64,000 bases of DNA from JANXQZ01 sp038225555 (GCA_038225555.1 JBBRRB010000022.1:31271-95270), one strand, 5' to 3'; numbered from the stretch's first letter, positions 8,659 through 17,439 are shown. Numbers and translations are program-made. Notes: generated by a model not told the origin, from the letters alone.

Positions 8659-8940
8659 ATGAGCAACAAGGAACGAGCGCGGCCCGGAAAAAAGCGTCCA
8701 GCCAAGGCACAGCCCGCAACGAAAAGAGCCGAAGTTTCCGAACGCACAAACAAGAAAGCCGACGTCATTGCCTTGATGCAACAGTCAAAAGGAGTGACCC
8801 TGCCCGAGATCATGGAAGCGACCGGTTGGCAGGCCCACACGGTCCGGGGCTTTGTCAGCATCCTCGGCAGCAAGGGCGGGCACGCGATCGAGTCTTCAAA
8901 GAACGCTGCTGGCGAGCGCAGCTACAAGATTTCGAAGTAG
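8659..8940 (+). CDS. DUF3489 domain protein (small winged-helix-like)
   Basis: A 93-residue basic protein. The first ~35 residues are Lys/Arg/Ala-rich and probably disordered. The rest (KADVIALMQQSKGVTLPEIM, then GWQAHTVRGFVSIL and the GGHAIESSK end) matches the DUF3489 pattern, a helix-turn-helix-like fold. In other genomes these genes often sit beside DUF2924 and serine-recombinase genes on mobile DNA. Here a recombinase tail lies 0.65 kb downstream on the opposite strand and no DUF2924 gene is visible, so this may be a leftover of that cassette. The molecular function is not known. Confidence 0.8.
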   Translation: MSNKERARPGKKRPAKAQPATKRAEVSERTNKKADVIALMQQSKGVTLPEIMEATGWQAHTVRGFVSILGSKGGHAIESSKNAAGERSYKISK

Positions 8941-9304
8941 GCCAACCGCAGCTCCAACGAACAACGCCGTCCTTGGTTCCCGAGCCGGACGGCGTCTCTG
9001 CTTGTGTGGGGCAAATTACTCCCAAACGCGGGTCACCGCTAATGGTTTAAACATCTGCTTGCCATTATGGATCTGCTGGAGCAGCAAGGGGCCAAGGTTG
9101 CGTCGCGGACACCATGGTCGAGGGCAACAAGCGACCTCAGGCGCGCCTGGGGAGCGCGATAGGCCCGTAGCGGAGGAATGCGTATTTCTGAGAGTAGCTC
9201 GCGAGAGCCTAAGTGACGCGACCGGTCCGTCACATCACTGAATGAGTAAGGAAGAATCCACAAGACAGCGACCGCTTACAACTGATCTGCTACGCTAAAC
9301 TCGC
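8941..9304. other. intergenic region without recognisable gene
   Basis: 364 bp between the DUF3489 and DUF4177-like genes. Apart from the hairpin at 8964-8995 I see no gene, tRNA or clear promoter. Confidence 0.5.
8964..8995 (+). terminator. possible terminator hairpin after the DUF3489 gene
   Basis: ACGCCGTCC (8964-8972) pairs perfectly with GGACGGCGT (8987-8995), 24 bp after the stop codon. The following CTCTGCTTG is only a weak T-tract, so the call is tentative. Confidence 0.4.
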
Positions 9305-9550
9305 ATGCAAAAGTGGGAATACAAGGTGTTCGCTAGTCACCTGGACCCGGCCGAACTCGTGGTCATCTTGAACGAATGCGGACGTGAGGGCTGGGAACTG
9401 GTCGCGTTGGCTGCCGTCGCGGATTATCTCCCGCCTGAAGTGCTACCAGCTGAATCGATCCCGTTAGAGTTCCACGATGAACCGACTTCAGAAGAGGCGG
9501 TTGCCGTTGCAGCCTTCAGGTATATATTTAAGCGTCCGTTGCCGTCGTAG
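9305..9550 (+). CDS. small DUF4177-like protein
   Basis: An 81-residue protein beginning MQKWEYKVF, with ILNECGREGWELVAL in the middle and a terminal FRYIFKRPL. This is the compact beta-alpha-beta pattern of DUF4177. The middle part (about 40-65) is acidic and longer than in the shortest members. The family has no assigned role. It appears intact even though it sits among mobile-element remnants. Confidence 0.65.
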   Translation: MQKWEYKVFASHLDPAELVVILNECGREGWELVALAAVADYLPPEVLPAESIPLEFHDEPTSEEAVAVAAFRYIFKRPLPS

Positions 9551-9595
9551 GCCTTGACCTGACATAGCCTTCTCGCGTGCCTGAGGCCGGAAGCT

Positions 9596-9838
9596 TTAAC
9601 CTTTGAGGATTCTCGCCACATGCTCGAGGCGCCAGGCAGAACCTCGGCGGGTGCGCAACTCCCGGCAGTTTAGAGCCTCCGCGATTCCACGCAGTGTGCC
9701 GCCGCTCTGGCGCAATTGGCGAATTTCGTTCAGGACGGCTTGCTCGCCGGGGTCTGCCTCCAGGTGCTTGCCATCAGGGCACAGCCGATAGCCGAACTGA
9801 ATATTGCCCACGCACTCGCCGTTTCGTCGTTCGCGAAG
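9596..9838 (-). pseudogene. C-terminal remnant of a serine site-specific recombinase
   Basis: On the minus strand the translation reads RERRNGECVGNIQFGYRLC, then LEADPGEQAVLNEIRQLRQS, GIAEALNCRELRTRRG and WRLEHVARILKG before a stop. This is the recombinase domain and natural C-terminus of small resolvase/invertase-type proteins. The N-terminal catalytic serine domain is missing: similarity stops near 9838, where the plus strand becomes a DUF6496 coding sequence. No functional start is evident. Confidence 0.75.
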
Positions 9839-10023
9839 GCAAGCACGGCGCTAGAAACCCGAAGCAGGCGATTGCGATCGGGCTGTCGAAAGCGCGGCGG
9901 GCTGGCGTGAAGCTGGCTCCGCCAAAGAAGGGGGCTACGGAAGCCACGCGGAAGAAGGCTCAGCAAGGGCGGTCGGCCGCGTCGCACAGCGCTCTTTCGA
10001 AGCAGGCCAAGAAAGCTAAGTGA
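9826..10023 (+). pseudogene. C-terminal remnant of a DUF6496-type protein
   Basis: In the frame ending at the TGA at 10021-10023 the translation reads VREGKHGARNPKQAIAIGLS, then KARRAGVKLAPPKKG and a Lys/Ala-rich tail. This matches the end of DUF6496 small basic proteins (…SRKQAIAIGLSEAR…). The upstream 40 residues of the frame are antisense to the recombinase remnant and look meaningless, so the 5' part is lost. Both this gene and the recombinase were cut at the same point. Confidence 0.6.
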
Positions 10024-10035
10024 CGGGTAACCAGG

Positions 10036-10926
10036 TCAGCCCGATCTTCCCAGTCGCGCCTCGATATAACCGTGCGGCTCGTCTGTAGGCACGAATATAT
10101 CGTTGTCGTTGCTCATTCCGAAGCGTTGAAAATCCACGGGCAAACAATGCTTGTTCGGCATTATGAGGTGAATCTCCGCAATCTGTGGAAATGTTTCAAG
10201 CGTTACCTTCCCGATGTCGTATAGCGTGTGTTGAACGGATTTGCTGACGTGTTCGGCGAAGGTCTCAAGGATCGTGCGCCGAATGCCGGCCCACACGACG
10301 TCATAGGCGAGTTCGCCAGCGTCATATCGCCAGATCGCTTTCATGGAAGTCGCCATGATCCGGTCTGCCGCAGGTTTCAGCGTCGTGTATTCGTCCTGCA
10401 GGAAGCCCTCGAAGGACGACGCGGAACTCTTCAGCACGAGCAGATCGGCGATCCCGGCCTCGACTGTACAGGATGTCTGCGTAGTGACCACGCGGGACGT
10501 TCGATGTTCCGCGCCCGCGCTCAGAAACGCCGAGCCGTGGGCTTTTCCGCCCACCACTATGCGCGACCAAGGCTGCTCCTCGATCTCGATGTCGACCCTT
10601 GATACCGCTTCGCTGTTGGTGAGGAAGTGCGCTCCGAGAATGCGCCCGAATCGCTCAATCGCTCCAATGCCGTGCTTTTTCGCGACTACATAGACCGTGT
10701 TCTTCATGGTGTCGGTGGGCAGCACTTGGCTGTTATCGGCGTCGGCGTAGCTGCTCTGGAAGTCGCCTTCACAAAGGACTCGAACGGTCAATTCACGAAC
10801 CTCGTGGCGGGCTCCGTTGCGTGCAACATGCATCAGGCGGATGCGCGCTTTGCCATAGCGGTTGGCTAAGATTTCAACTTCCTCGGTAGGTTGTGTATCC
10901 ATAGGGGCTGAGAAGTAAGGGGACAT
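10036..10926 (-). CDS. urate oxidase (uricase)
   Basis: A cofactor-free oxidase that converts urate to 5-hydroxyisourate. The start region reads ILANRYGKARIRLMHVARNG. Conserved segments include NTVYVVAKKHG, FLTNSEAVSRVDIEIEEQPW, a VLKSSASSFEGF segment and the HLIMPNKHC end motif. Length is about 296 residues from the ATG at 10926; an ATG at 10902 is also possible, and the frame extends upstream to 11055 inside hiuH. It is the last gene of the purine operon and overlaps hiuH. Confidence 0.9.
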   Translation of the reverse strand: MSPYFSAPMDTQPTEEVEILANRYGKARIRLMHVARNGARHEVRELTVRVLCEGDFQSSYADADNSQVLPTDTMKNTVYVVAKKHGIGAIERFGRILGAHFLTNSEAVSRVDIEIEEQPWSRIVVGGKAHGSAFLSAGAEHRTSRVVTTQTSCTVEAGIADLLVLKSSASSFEGFLQDEYTTLKPAADRIMATSMKAIWRYDAGELAYDVVWAGIRRTILETFAEHVSKSVQHTLYDIGKVTLETFPQIAEIHLIMPNKHCLPVDFQRFGMSNDNDIFVPTDEPHGYIEARLGRSG

Positions 10927-11176
10927 GATAGTGTGCTGACGGGTCGTCGATTCGAAACTGAATCGCCACTTCTGGAAAAAACGCGCCGTGGGTTTGGAAC
11001 AGGATGCGATAGACGCCAACGCGGACTGGTTCGCCTTCGGGTAGGAGGTTAGCAATGCGCCCGGCTGCGTCCGTTACGCTCGCCCAGCGGGTCGATTCAT
11101 GTTCGAGAGCGACTGCTATCCCAGCCACAGGACGTCCCACGGCAGTGTCAAGAACGTGCGTGCTAATGCCGCTCAT
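10874..11176 (-). CDS. 5-hydroxyisourate hydrolase (transthyretin-like)
   Basis: A 100-residue enzyme that hydrolyses 5-hydroxyisourate to OHCU. It has the N-terminal STHVLDTAVGRPVAGIAV motif, the internal HYHVPLLLSPYGY segment and the diagnostic C-terminal YRGS tetrapeptide that separates hydrolases from transthyretins. Its ATG overlaps the uraD stop (11173-11176), and its 3' end overlaps the uricase start region. Confidence 0.95.
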   Translation of the reverse strand: MSGISTHVLDTAVGRPVAGIAVALEHESTRWASVTDAAGRIANLLPEGEPVRVGVYRILFQTHGAFFPEVAIQFRIDDPSAHYHVPLLLSPYGYTTYRGS

Positions 11177-11589
11177 GCCAGTCTCTCCAGGCGTAGCTTG
11201 GTGATCTTCATTTGCTCCCGAGCTGCCTCGCGCAGTTCGTCATCGGGCGAGTTGGACATGCGCGATTGCAGGAGCGCGAGCATCTCGTCGGCGCTTTTGC
11301 CGGTTGCGAACACGATGAAGATGTAGCCGAACTTTTCGAAGTAGCGCTGATTCCAGTCGGCCAACGCGGAGTATGTGTCAGCAGTTGCGCTGCTCGCCCC
11401 CGATTGTTCCTGCGCCGCCCAGCCGCTCGCTTCCCTCTCGCCAATGCGGGGATGCGCCTGGAACGCTTCCAGCCAGTCGGATGCTTCCAGAGTTTTAAAC
11501 ACGGCGTCGGCTTCACCTCCGGCGACCATCCTGTCTGCCCATTTCGCGGACCCGCAACACCTGAGAAAATCCTCTCGCGTGGGATTCAT
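11173..11589 (-). CDS. uraD: OHCU decarboxylase
   Basis: A 138-residue helical enzyme that decarboxylates 2-oxo-4-hydroxy-4-carboxy-5-ureidoimidazoline to S-allantoin. The conserved AHPRIGE motif holds the catalytic histidine, and YFEKFGYIFIVFATGKSADEM is the family core. Length is typical for a stand-alone UraD. It overlaps both neighbours by four bases (ATGA type), so its translation is probably coupled to that of the xanthine dehydrogenase FAD subunit and hiuH. Confidence 0.95.
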   Translation of the reverse strand: MNPTREDFLRCCGSAKWADRMVAGGEADAVFKTLEASDWLEAFQAHPRIGEREASGWAAQEQSGASSATADTYSALADWNQRYFEKFGYIFIVFATGKSADEMLALLQSRMSNSPDDELREAAREQMKITKLRLERLA

Positions 11590-12449
11590 GACCGCAAGCT
11601 TTCCAGGAACTCAGTCAATAGATTGGCCGCGACCTGACGTCGATACCTCTCTGTCGAGCGAATATCGTCAATGGGAGAAATGTCTTTCCCGAGCGCGCTT
11701 GCCGCGAATTGGATGCTCTCGCGCGTGATGGGCTGCCCTTGGATCGACTGCTCCGCTGCACGGCAACGAATCACGGTGGGCGCCGCGCTGCCAACAGCGA
11801 TTCGAATCTCCTCAACACTATGGCCGTCCATGCGGGCGGCAGCCGCGAGGCAAACTTTCGAGATCGCCTGCGCCTTCCGAGTCCCCACTTTGCGCGAGTA
11901 CTGCTTCCAACCCGCCTTCGACCTGGGCAGACGAATTCGCGACAATAATTCATCCGTCCTCAAAACGATAGTTTTGTAACCGAGGTGGAAATTTTCATAA
12001 CGAACCCATCTTGTACCGGAGCGCGAGATTAATTCCAGCTCCGCGTCATAGACGAGCAATGCGGGAGGTGTGTCTGCAGCGGGCGAAGCGTTCACGATGT
12101 TCCCGCCGAGCGTTCCACGGTTTTGCGTGGCGATGCCTCCAGTCCAACTTGCCGCGAGACCCAGCAGCGGAAATTCCTGCTGCAAGAGCGAATGCCTGCG
12201 CACTTGCGAGTAAGTTGTCAGCGCGCCAAGTGTCACATGCGCAGGGCTGGCATCGATCCCGCTCAGTTCCGGCAAGCCCCAGATGCTCACGAGATTTTTC
12301 GGATCCAGCCTGCCAGCCTCGAACAGGACCATCATGTCGGTCCCGCCGGCGATTGGTTGCCATCGTTCCCAATCCTCGGCCAGCAGCGAAAGCACCTCGT
12401 CCAGGTTTCGCGGCGTGACAAGATCGTAGGCCGGAACGAACCCTCTCAT
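11586..12449 (-). CDS. xanthine dehydrogenase family FAD-binding subunit
   Basis: A 287-residue medium subunit that carries electrons from the Fe-S subunit to FAD and NAD. The FAD-binding PIAGGTDMMVLF and the TQNRGTLGGNIVNASPAAD loop are intact. The CO-dehydrogenase flavoprotein C-terminal domain follows from about residue 170. The frame opens upstream to 12614, but the ATG at 12449 overlaps the stop of the Fe-S subunit (ATGA), and the protein begins there in the usual way (FVPAYDLVTPRNLDE). Confidence 0.92.
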   Translation of the reverse strand: MRGFVPAYDLVTPRNLDEVLSLLAEDWERWQPIAGGTDMMVLFEAGRLDPKNLVSIWGLPELSGIDASPAHVTLGALTTYSQVRRHSLLQQEFPLLGLAASWTGGIATQNRGTLGGNIVNASPAADTPPALLVYDAELELISRSGTRWVRYENFHLGYKTIVLRTDELLSRIRLPRSKAGWKQYSRKVGTRKAQAISKVCLAAAARMDGHSVEEIRIAVGSAAPTVIRCRAAEQSIQGQPITRESIQFAASALGKDISPIDDIRSTERYRRQVAANLLTEFLESLRS

Positions 12450-12892
12450 GCGGATTCGGCAGCCAGCGCGACGGCGTCGTAAATCTTTTGATAACCCGTA
12501 CAACGACAGAGGTTGCCAGCCAGACCTTCGCGAATTTGATCGAGCGTTGGCTTCGGCGTTCGTTCCAGCAGCGCATGCGCCGCCATGATCATGCCGGGCG
12601 TGCAGATGCCGCATTGGGCCCCGCCGGTTCGCAAAAACGCGTCTTGCAGCGATCCGGACAGGCCCTCAATCGTCACCACTTTGGATCCATCTGCTTGCAC
12701 CACCGGGATCAGACAACTGTTGACGAGTTCGCCATCGAGCAGCACCGCGCAGGCCCCGCATTCGCCCTCGCCGCATCCTTCTTTCGTTCCCGTGAGCCCT
12801 AGGTCTTCTCTCAACACATCGAGCAAACGAGCCATGGGCCACACGTTCACCTCATTGCTGACGCCGTTGACGGTAAATTGAATTACGCGCAT
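12446..12892 (-). CDS. xanthine dehydrogenase family 2Fe-2S subunit
   Basis: A 148-residue small subunit. The plant-type ferredoxin cluster ligands are Cys40, Cys45, Cys48 and Cys60 (GCGEGECGAC). The second cluster ligands are Cys94, Cys97, Cys129 and Cys131 (CGICTPG and NLCRCTGY). All eight cysteines are present. The gene overlaps both flanking subunit genes, so the three subunits are probably made in concert. Confidence 0.95.
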   Translation of the reverse strand: MRVIQFTVNGVSNEVNVWPMARLLDVLREDLGLTGTKEGCGEGECGACAVLLDGELVNSCLIPVVQADGSKVVTIEGLSGSLQDAFLRTGGAQCGICTPGMIMAAHALLERTPKPTLDQIREGLAGNLCRCTGYQKIYDAVALAAESA

Positions 12893-15048
12893 GCCAGGCC
12901 ATCCATCAACATCTCCGGCATGAGCGGAATTTCGTTCACCGGCACGCCGGTCGCATTCTCGATGGCGTTCAGAATGGCCGGAGCGGGGCCATCCATGGGC
13001 AACTCCCCGATGCCCTTGGCTCCCAGAGGTCCGTAGGCGTAGGGCATCTCCTCGAAGCAGACGCGGATGGGCGGAAGATCCGCCGAAGTAGGCATAATGT
13101 AGTTGGTCATCTGGTGATTGGCCATGCGCCCTTCTCGCCAGATGACTTTTTCGTACAGCGCGTATCCGATGGCCTGTGCCACTCCGCCCTCAATCTGGCC
13201 TGCCGCCAAGAGCGGATGGATCACTCGGCCCACTTCCTGCAACGCTACAAAATCCTCGACCTTCATTTCGAAGGTGATCGTGTCCACGGAGACTTCTGCC
13301 ACATAAACGGCCCAGGCGAAAGCACCGTAGGCGTCTCCCTTGTACGTCTCGTCGTCCCAGAATATTCCGGGCGGAGCTTCATATTGGCTGAATGATCGCA
13401 ACGGATACTTCTCTAAGCCCTGCTCGGCCAACATCCGCTTTAACCCGATCGCAGCCGACTCCACCAATTTCCCGACCACCATGCAGGTCCGCGAGGCTAC
13501 CGTGGGACCGCTATTAGGCACATCCCTCGTGTCAGGGCGCGCGATGTGAACCCTGTCGTACTCGATGCCCAGAGTGTCCGCCGCAATCTGGCAGAGTATC
13601 GTGTTCGTGCCTTGCCCGATCTCCGTGCTGGACGCCAGAATATGAACCGAACCATCCGCTCTGGCTTCCAGTCCCACCACGGATTGCAGATACCGCTCAC
13701 CCGAGCCGGTGAACCCCGCTCCGTGAAAAAACGAAGCGAATCCAATTCCGCGCTTTACCTGGCTGGTCTGGTTATCGCGCGCAAAGCGTTCCTGCTTAGC
13801 GTGATAATCGGATAGCGTGAAGGCTCGCTGAAGCATGGCATTCAGGTCGACAGGCTCTCGAATCATCTGGCCGGTAGCGGTGGTGTCACCTTCATGGAGA
13901 AAATTTCGACGACGGAACTCTTCGGGGCTAAGGCCGACGGTCCGCGCGACTTTGTCCATGTGCCGCTCCAGCGCGAAGATGCTTTGCGGCGCGCCAAATC
14001 CGCGAAACGCGCCGTGCGGCGGACAATTCGTGGCCATCGCCCGGCTGCGGATTCGGACGTTGGGACAGGCATAAGGACCTGCCGCATGAATGGTCCCTCG
14101 CGAAAGCACCACAGCCGATAGCGTGGCATAAGCGCCGCCGTCAATTACGAACTCGATGTCCATCGCCAGGAGTTTCCCGTCGCTTGAAACAGCGGTTCGA
14201 TGCCGAGTGCGTGAAGGATGCCGCTTGGTGGTGGCGGCCATGTCCTCCGCTCGATCGTACACCAGCTTGACCGGCTTGCCCGATTTCCACGCGAGCAGCG
14301 CCGCATGCCCCGCGATGATAGACGGATACTCTTCCTTGCCGCCGAATCCGCCCCCCGTCTCCATCTGAATCACGCGCACTTTTTCCGGAGGCAGGCCGAA
14401 TGGCTTCAGGAGAGCCTTATGAATATAGTACGGGCATTGCATTGAGCCCCAAATCGTGATGCCGTCTTCGGGATTCGCGGTGGCGATGATGCCGTTGGGT
14501 TCGATGTAAAGCTGCTCCTGCGCGCCAGTGCGGTACTCGCCTTCCACGATGAATCCCGCCGTGTCCCAGACTGATTCCACATCGCCCTTGTCCATGCGGA
14601 AGTTTTTCAGGACGTTATCTTCGCCCCACACGATTGCAGTTTTGGCCTCAGACTCCTCAATCGTGAAAACCGGCGGCAGGGGCTCGATGTCGAACTTTAC
14701 GAAATTGCGCGCTCGTTCCAGCAAATACTTGTCTGGATGGGCCAAGAGCACCACTGGCTCCTCTGGATGGTTGATGAGGTCGTCCGCCAGCAAGGGCTGA
14801 TCGTCAAGAATAAGCTGGACGCAGTTCTCGCCAGGAATGTCTTTTGCGGTCACGATCGTGAATTCGTGCCAGGGAATCATGCCTGTAAATTCGATTTTGC
14901 GAAGCCGGCCGCGGGCAATCGGGCTGCGGACGGTGACGCCATGAAGCATACCCGGGAAACTGATGTCATCGACGTACTTCGACTGTCCTGTCACTTTTTC
15001 GCGCCCTTCTTTGCGCGGTACGGATCGGCCTACAGTCGAATACGTCAT
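12883..15048 (-). CDS. xanthine dehydrogenase family molybdopterin-binding subunit
   Basis: A 721-residue catalytic subunit that would hydroxylate hypoxanthine/xanthine to urate. It has the ETGGGFGGKEE cofactor loop, the CPPHGAFRGFGAPQ segment, and a GAKGIGELP segment with the Glu expected to act as base. Being the first gene of an operon with uricase, hiuH and uraD makes xanthine the likely substrate rather than CO or aldehydes. The start at 15048 is only about 30 bp from the divergent lyase gene, so the two promoters must overlap. Confidence 0.9.
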   Translation of the reverse strand: MTYSTVGRSVPRKEGREKVTGQSKYVDDISFPGMLHGVTVRSPIARGRLRKIEFTGMIPWHEFTIVTAKDIPGENCVQLILDDQPLLADDLINHPEEPVVLLAHPDKYLLERARNFVKFDIEPLPPVFTIEESEAKTAIVWGEDNVLKNFRMDKGDVESVWDTAGFIVEGEYRTGAQEQLYIEPNGIIATANPEDGITIWGSMQCPYYIHKALLKPFGLPPEKVRVIQMETGGGFGGKEEYPSIIAGHAALLAWKSGKPVKLVYDRAEDMAATTKRHPSRTRHRTAVSSDGKLLAMDIEFVIDGGAYATLSAVVLSRGTIHAAGPYACPNVRIRSRAMATNCPPHGAFRGFGAPQSIFALERHMDKVARTVGLSPEEFRRRNFLHEGDTTATGQMIREPVDLNAMLQRAFTLSDYHAKQERFARDNQTSQVKRGIGFASFFHGAGFTGSGERYLQSVVGLEARADGSVHILASSTEIGQGTNTILCQIAADTLGIEYDRVHIARPDTRDVPNSGPTVASRTCMVVGKLVESAAIGLKRMLAEQGLEKYPLRSFSQYEAPPGIFWDDETYKGDAYGAFAWAVYVAEVSVDTITFEMKVEDFVALQEVGRVIHPLLAAGQIEGGVAQAIGYALYEKVIWREGRMANHQMTNYIMPTSADLPPIRVCFEEMPYAYGPLGAKGIGELPMDGPAPAILNAIENATGVPVNEIPLMPEMLMDGLACA

Positions 15049-15079
15049 GGGGTCAGTACTTGTGTTTTACTTTACTATG

Positions 15080-16372
15080 ATGCAGAGCACGGAAGGTCCA
15101 GGGAACAGCGGCGAGCGGCAGCCGGTTCATACGGTTTACGGCGGCGCTCATCTTTTTCGGGCGGAAACGGCGGCCGATCTGGGCGCGCGTGCCAGGCAGA
15201 CTCTGGCGACCTACGGGCCCAGCGCGACCGAGTTCGCTCAGGCGCTGGGTATCCAGAAAGACATCGCTGAGATGGTCTATCTGCGTGTTGCCGAGAAGCT
15301 GAATCGCGAGGCGGTGGAAGATTTCCGGCTCGACTTCGAAGACGGCTACGGCAATCGCCCCGATGCCGAGGAGGATGGGCACGCGCTGCAGGCTGCGGTC
15401 GAGGTTGCGCGCGGATTCGCCGCGGGAACGCTGCCCCCGTTTATCGGGATTCGGATTAAACCGTTGACGCAGATTCTGAAAGTCAGGTCGGTGCGGACGC
15501 TCGATCTGTTCCTCAATGCTCTGCTGGATCAGACCGGCGGCAAGGTGCCGGCCAACTTCGTAGTGACTCAACCCAAGATCACCTCGCCCGCACAGGTGGC
15601 GGCGCTGGCGGATTTGTTGTCGCGCTTTGAATCGGGGCACCAGCTGGTCGCCGGATCCATCCGCATCGAGCTCATGGTTGAGACCACGGAAAGCATCTTC
15701 GATTCCTCCGGGCGTGTCGCCTTGCCTGAGTTGATTCGAGCCGCCAATGGGCGTTGCCGCGGAGCCCACTTCGGCGTCTACGACTACACCGCCGCATGCG
15801 AGATCACGGCCGAGCATCAGGGGATGGCGCATCCGGCGTGCGACTTCGCGCGGAATGTGATGCAGGTGGCGCTCGCTGGCCGAGGTGTCACATTGTCGGA
15901 TGGAGCCACCAACGTGATGCCCATTGCACCGCACCGCGGCAGCGCGCTTGCGCCCGAGCAGGAAGCCGAGAACAAAAGCGTTGTGCATCGCGCGTGGCGG
16001 CTGCACTTCGATCAGGTGCAACGCTCGCTGTATCGCGGATTCTATCAGGGATGGGATCTGCATCCGGCACAACTGCCCACGCGCTATGCCGCCGTCTTCG
16101 CATTCTTCCTGCAAGGGCTTCCCGCTGCCTCCGCGCGGCTTAAGAATTTCGTTGAGAAGGCCGCTCAAGCTACGCTTGTGGGCGATGTTTTCGACGATGC
16201 CGCTACTGGCCAGGGGCTGTTAAATTATTTTCTTCGGGGTTTAAATTGCGGCGCGATTACCGAGGAAGAGGCGCTCGCTACCGGACTGACGGTCGCTGAA
16301 CTGGGGACGCGGTCATTTCTTCGCATCCTGGATCAACGCCGGCTCACTTGCCCGCCAGCCAGTCCTCACTGA
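15080..16372 (+). CDS. DUF6986-type HpcH/HpaI aldolase/citrate-lyase superfamily protein
   Basis: About 430 residues from the ATG at 15080; the open frame extends to 14963 but that part overlaps the divergent gene. It begins ERQPVHTVYGGAHLF. It has LDFEDGYGNRPDAEED, an IGIRIKPL strand, RIELMVETTESIF (metal-binding Glu region of citrate-lyase-like enzymes) and GAHFGVYDYTAACEI, and ends YYQGWDLHP-like and LPTRYAAVFAF. This is the pattern of DUF6986, whose reaction is not established as far as I know. Its divergent position beside a complete urate pathway suggests a role in carbon recovery from purines. Confidence 0.75.
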   Translation: MQSTEGPGNSGERQPVHTVYGGAHLFRAETAADLGARARQTLATYGPSATEFAQALGIQKDIAEMVYLRVAEKLNREAVEDFRLDFEDGYGNRPDAEEDGHALQAAVEVARGFAAGTLPPFIGIRIKPLTQILKVRSVRTLDLFLNALLDQTGGKVPANFVVTQPKITSPAQVAALADLLSRFESGHQLVAGSIRIELMVETTESIFDSSGRVALPELIRAANGRCRGAHFGVYDYTAACEITAEHQGMAHPACDFARNVMQVALAGRGVTLSDGATNVMPIAPHRGSALAPEQEAENKSVVHRAWRLHFDQVQRSLYRGFYQGWDLHPAQLPTRYAAVFAFFLQGLPAASARLKNFVEKAAQATLVGDVFDDAATGQGLLNYFLRGLNCGAITEEEALATGLTVAELGTRSFLRILDQRRLTCPPASPH

Positions 16373-17408
16373 ATACCGCGTGGTGGATCACCGTCCGCTT
16401 GTCAGACGTATACACGACGTGAATCAGTCCATCGGCAGTCTGAGCCGCCGCCGGGTAAGCGAAGTCGTTTTCACCGGCCGCCAGGGTTCGCGGAAGCGCA
16501 TAAGTTCTATCGTCATCAGTCGAGATGGCGGCCACCAGCGGCGTCCTCTTATACATGCTGTCGTTGTATACCAGCAGAAGGTGGCCGTTCGCCAGTCTCA
16601 CGAATTCGACAGCGGAGTTGGGATTCGGCAACTTCGTATCCTCTCCCGCCGTCCAGGTTCGGCCGCCATCGCGCGATTCCGAACGAACCAGAAACCCATC
16701 CTTGCGCGGCGCATAGTCTGCCCCTCGGCGGCAGTAGGCGACAAGATATTGGGGAGTGATCTCCGCCACGGCTGGTTGGATGTTGCCCAGGCGCGAGTGG
16801 ATCTCCTCGGTCGGCGTCCACGTTTTGCGGTGCGGGTCGAATCGCAGGAATAACGAGGCGCTGTCTGGGCCCACTCGCTCCGGGTCCCGGCCCGTTTCGT
16901 GATAAATCGGAAGCAGGTAATCGCCATTCTTCAGCAGGATCGGATGACATCGCACCATCATTCCCTCGCGAGCATCCAGCACAGACGCATCCGACCAAGT
17001 CTGCGCATTGTCGCGCGAGACCTTCACCTGAATCCGGGAAGTGGACCAAGTTGCGCCATAGCGGACAACGTAGAAGAGCCAAACTGCTCCATCGGGAGCC
17101 TGCCAAGCAACTCCGTTTCCCGTCGAGCGAAATGGATCATGCGCGATTGCCACCGGAGGCGACCAGCGGGTTTCCCCCTTCTTCAGCCGCGCTCCGAATA
17201 CGGAAGTATCGGTGGCGTACTCGCCGGATCCTCCATAGAACACCAGATATAAATCGCCATTTGCGAGGGCTGTGATGGAGGCTGGATGCTTATAACGGCC
17301 AGTGGACGTTTCGGGACCGAACACAGTTTCGGTCCGCAGCTCAGCGCTATTCAAGGGTGGGAGAGCAATGAAGATGAGAGGCAGCAATAGTCGGATAACC
17401 GTTTTCAT
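16344..17408 (-). CDS. secreted sialidase-like (BNR/Asp-box) protein
   Basis: A 354-residue protein with a signal peptide (residues 1-22, ending in NSA). The fold is a six-bladed propeller: Asp-box-like motifs SRDNAQTW and SRDGGRTW, and repeated strands such as ITALANGDLYLVFYGG and FVRLANGHLLLVYND. An RCHPILLKNGDYLLPIYHE segment carries the conserved exo-alpha-sialidase-like strand. True sialidase activity is uncertain, because many such proteins act on other glycans. The gene lies 31 bp downstream of a TonB receptor and probably shares its transcript. It overlaps the convergent lyase gene by 29 bp. Confidence 0.8.
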   Translation of the reverse strand: MKTVIRLLLPLIFIALPPLNSAELRTETVFGPETSTGRYKHPASITALANGDLYLVFYGGSGEYATDTSVFGARLKKGETRWSPPVAIAHDPFRSTGNGVAWQAPDGAVWLFYVVRYGATWSTSRIQVKVSRDNAQTWSDASVLDAREGMMVRCHPILLKNGDYLLPIYHETGRDPERVGPDSASLFLRFDPHRKTWTPTEEIHSRLGNIQPAVAEITPQYLVAYCRRGADYAPRKDGFLVRSESRDGGRTWTAGEDTKLPNPNSAVEFVRLANGHLLLVYNDSMYKRTPLVAAISTDDDRTYALPRTLAAGENDFAYPAAAQTADGLIHVVYTSDKRTVIHHAVFSEDWLAGK

Positions 17409-17439
17409 GCGGGTTCCGACTATTGTGTCACGGCCCCAA

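Noticed and set aside
15053..16168. 371-codon minus-strand frame opposite the DUF6986 gene
   Set aside because: No domain is recognisable and the plus-strand frame carries all conserved motifs.
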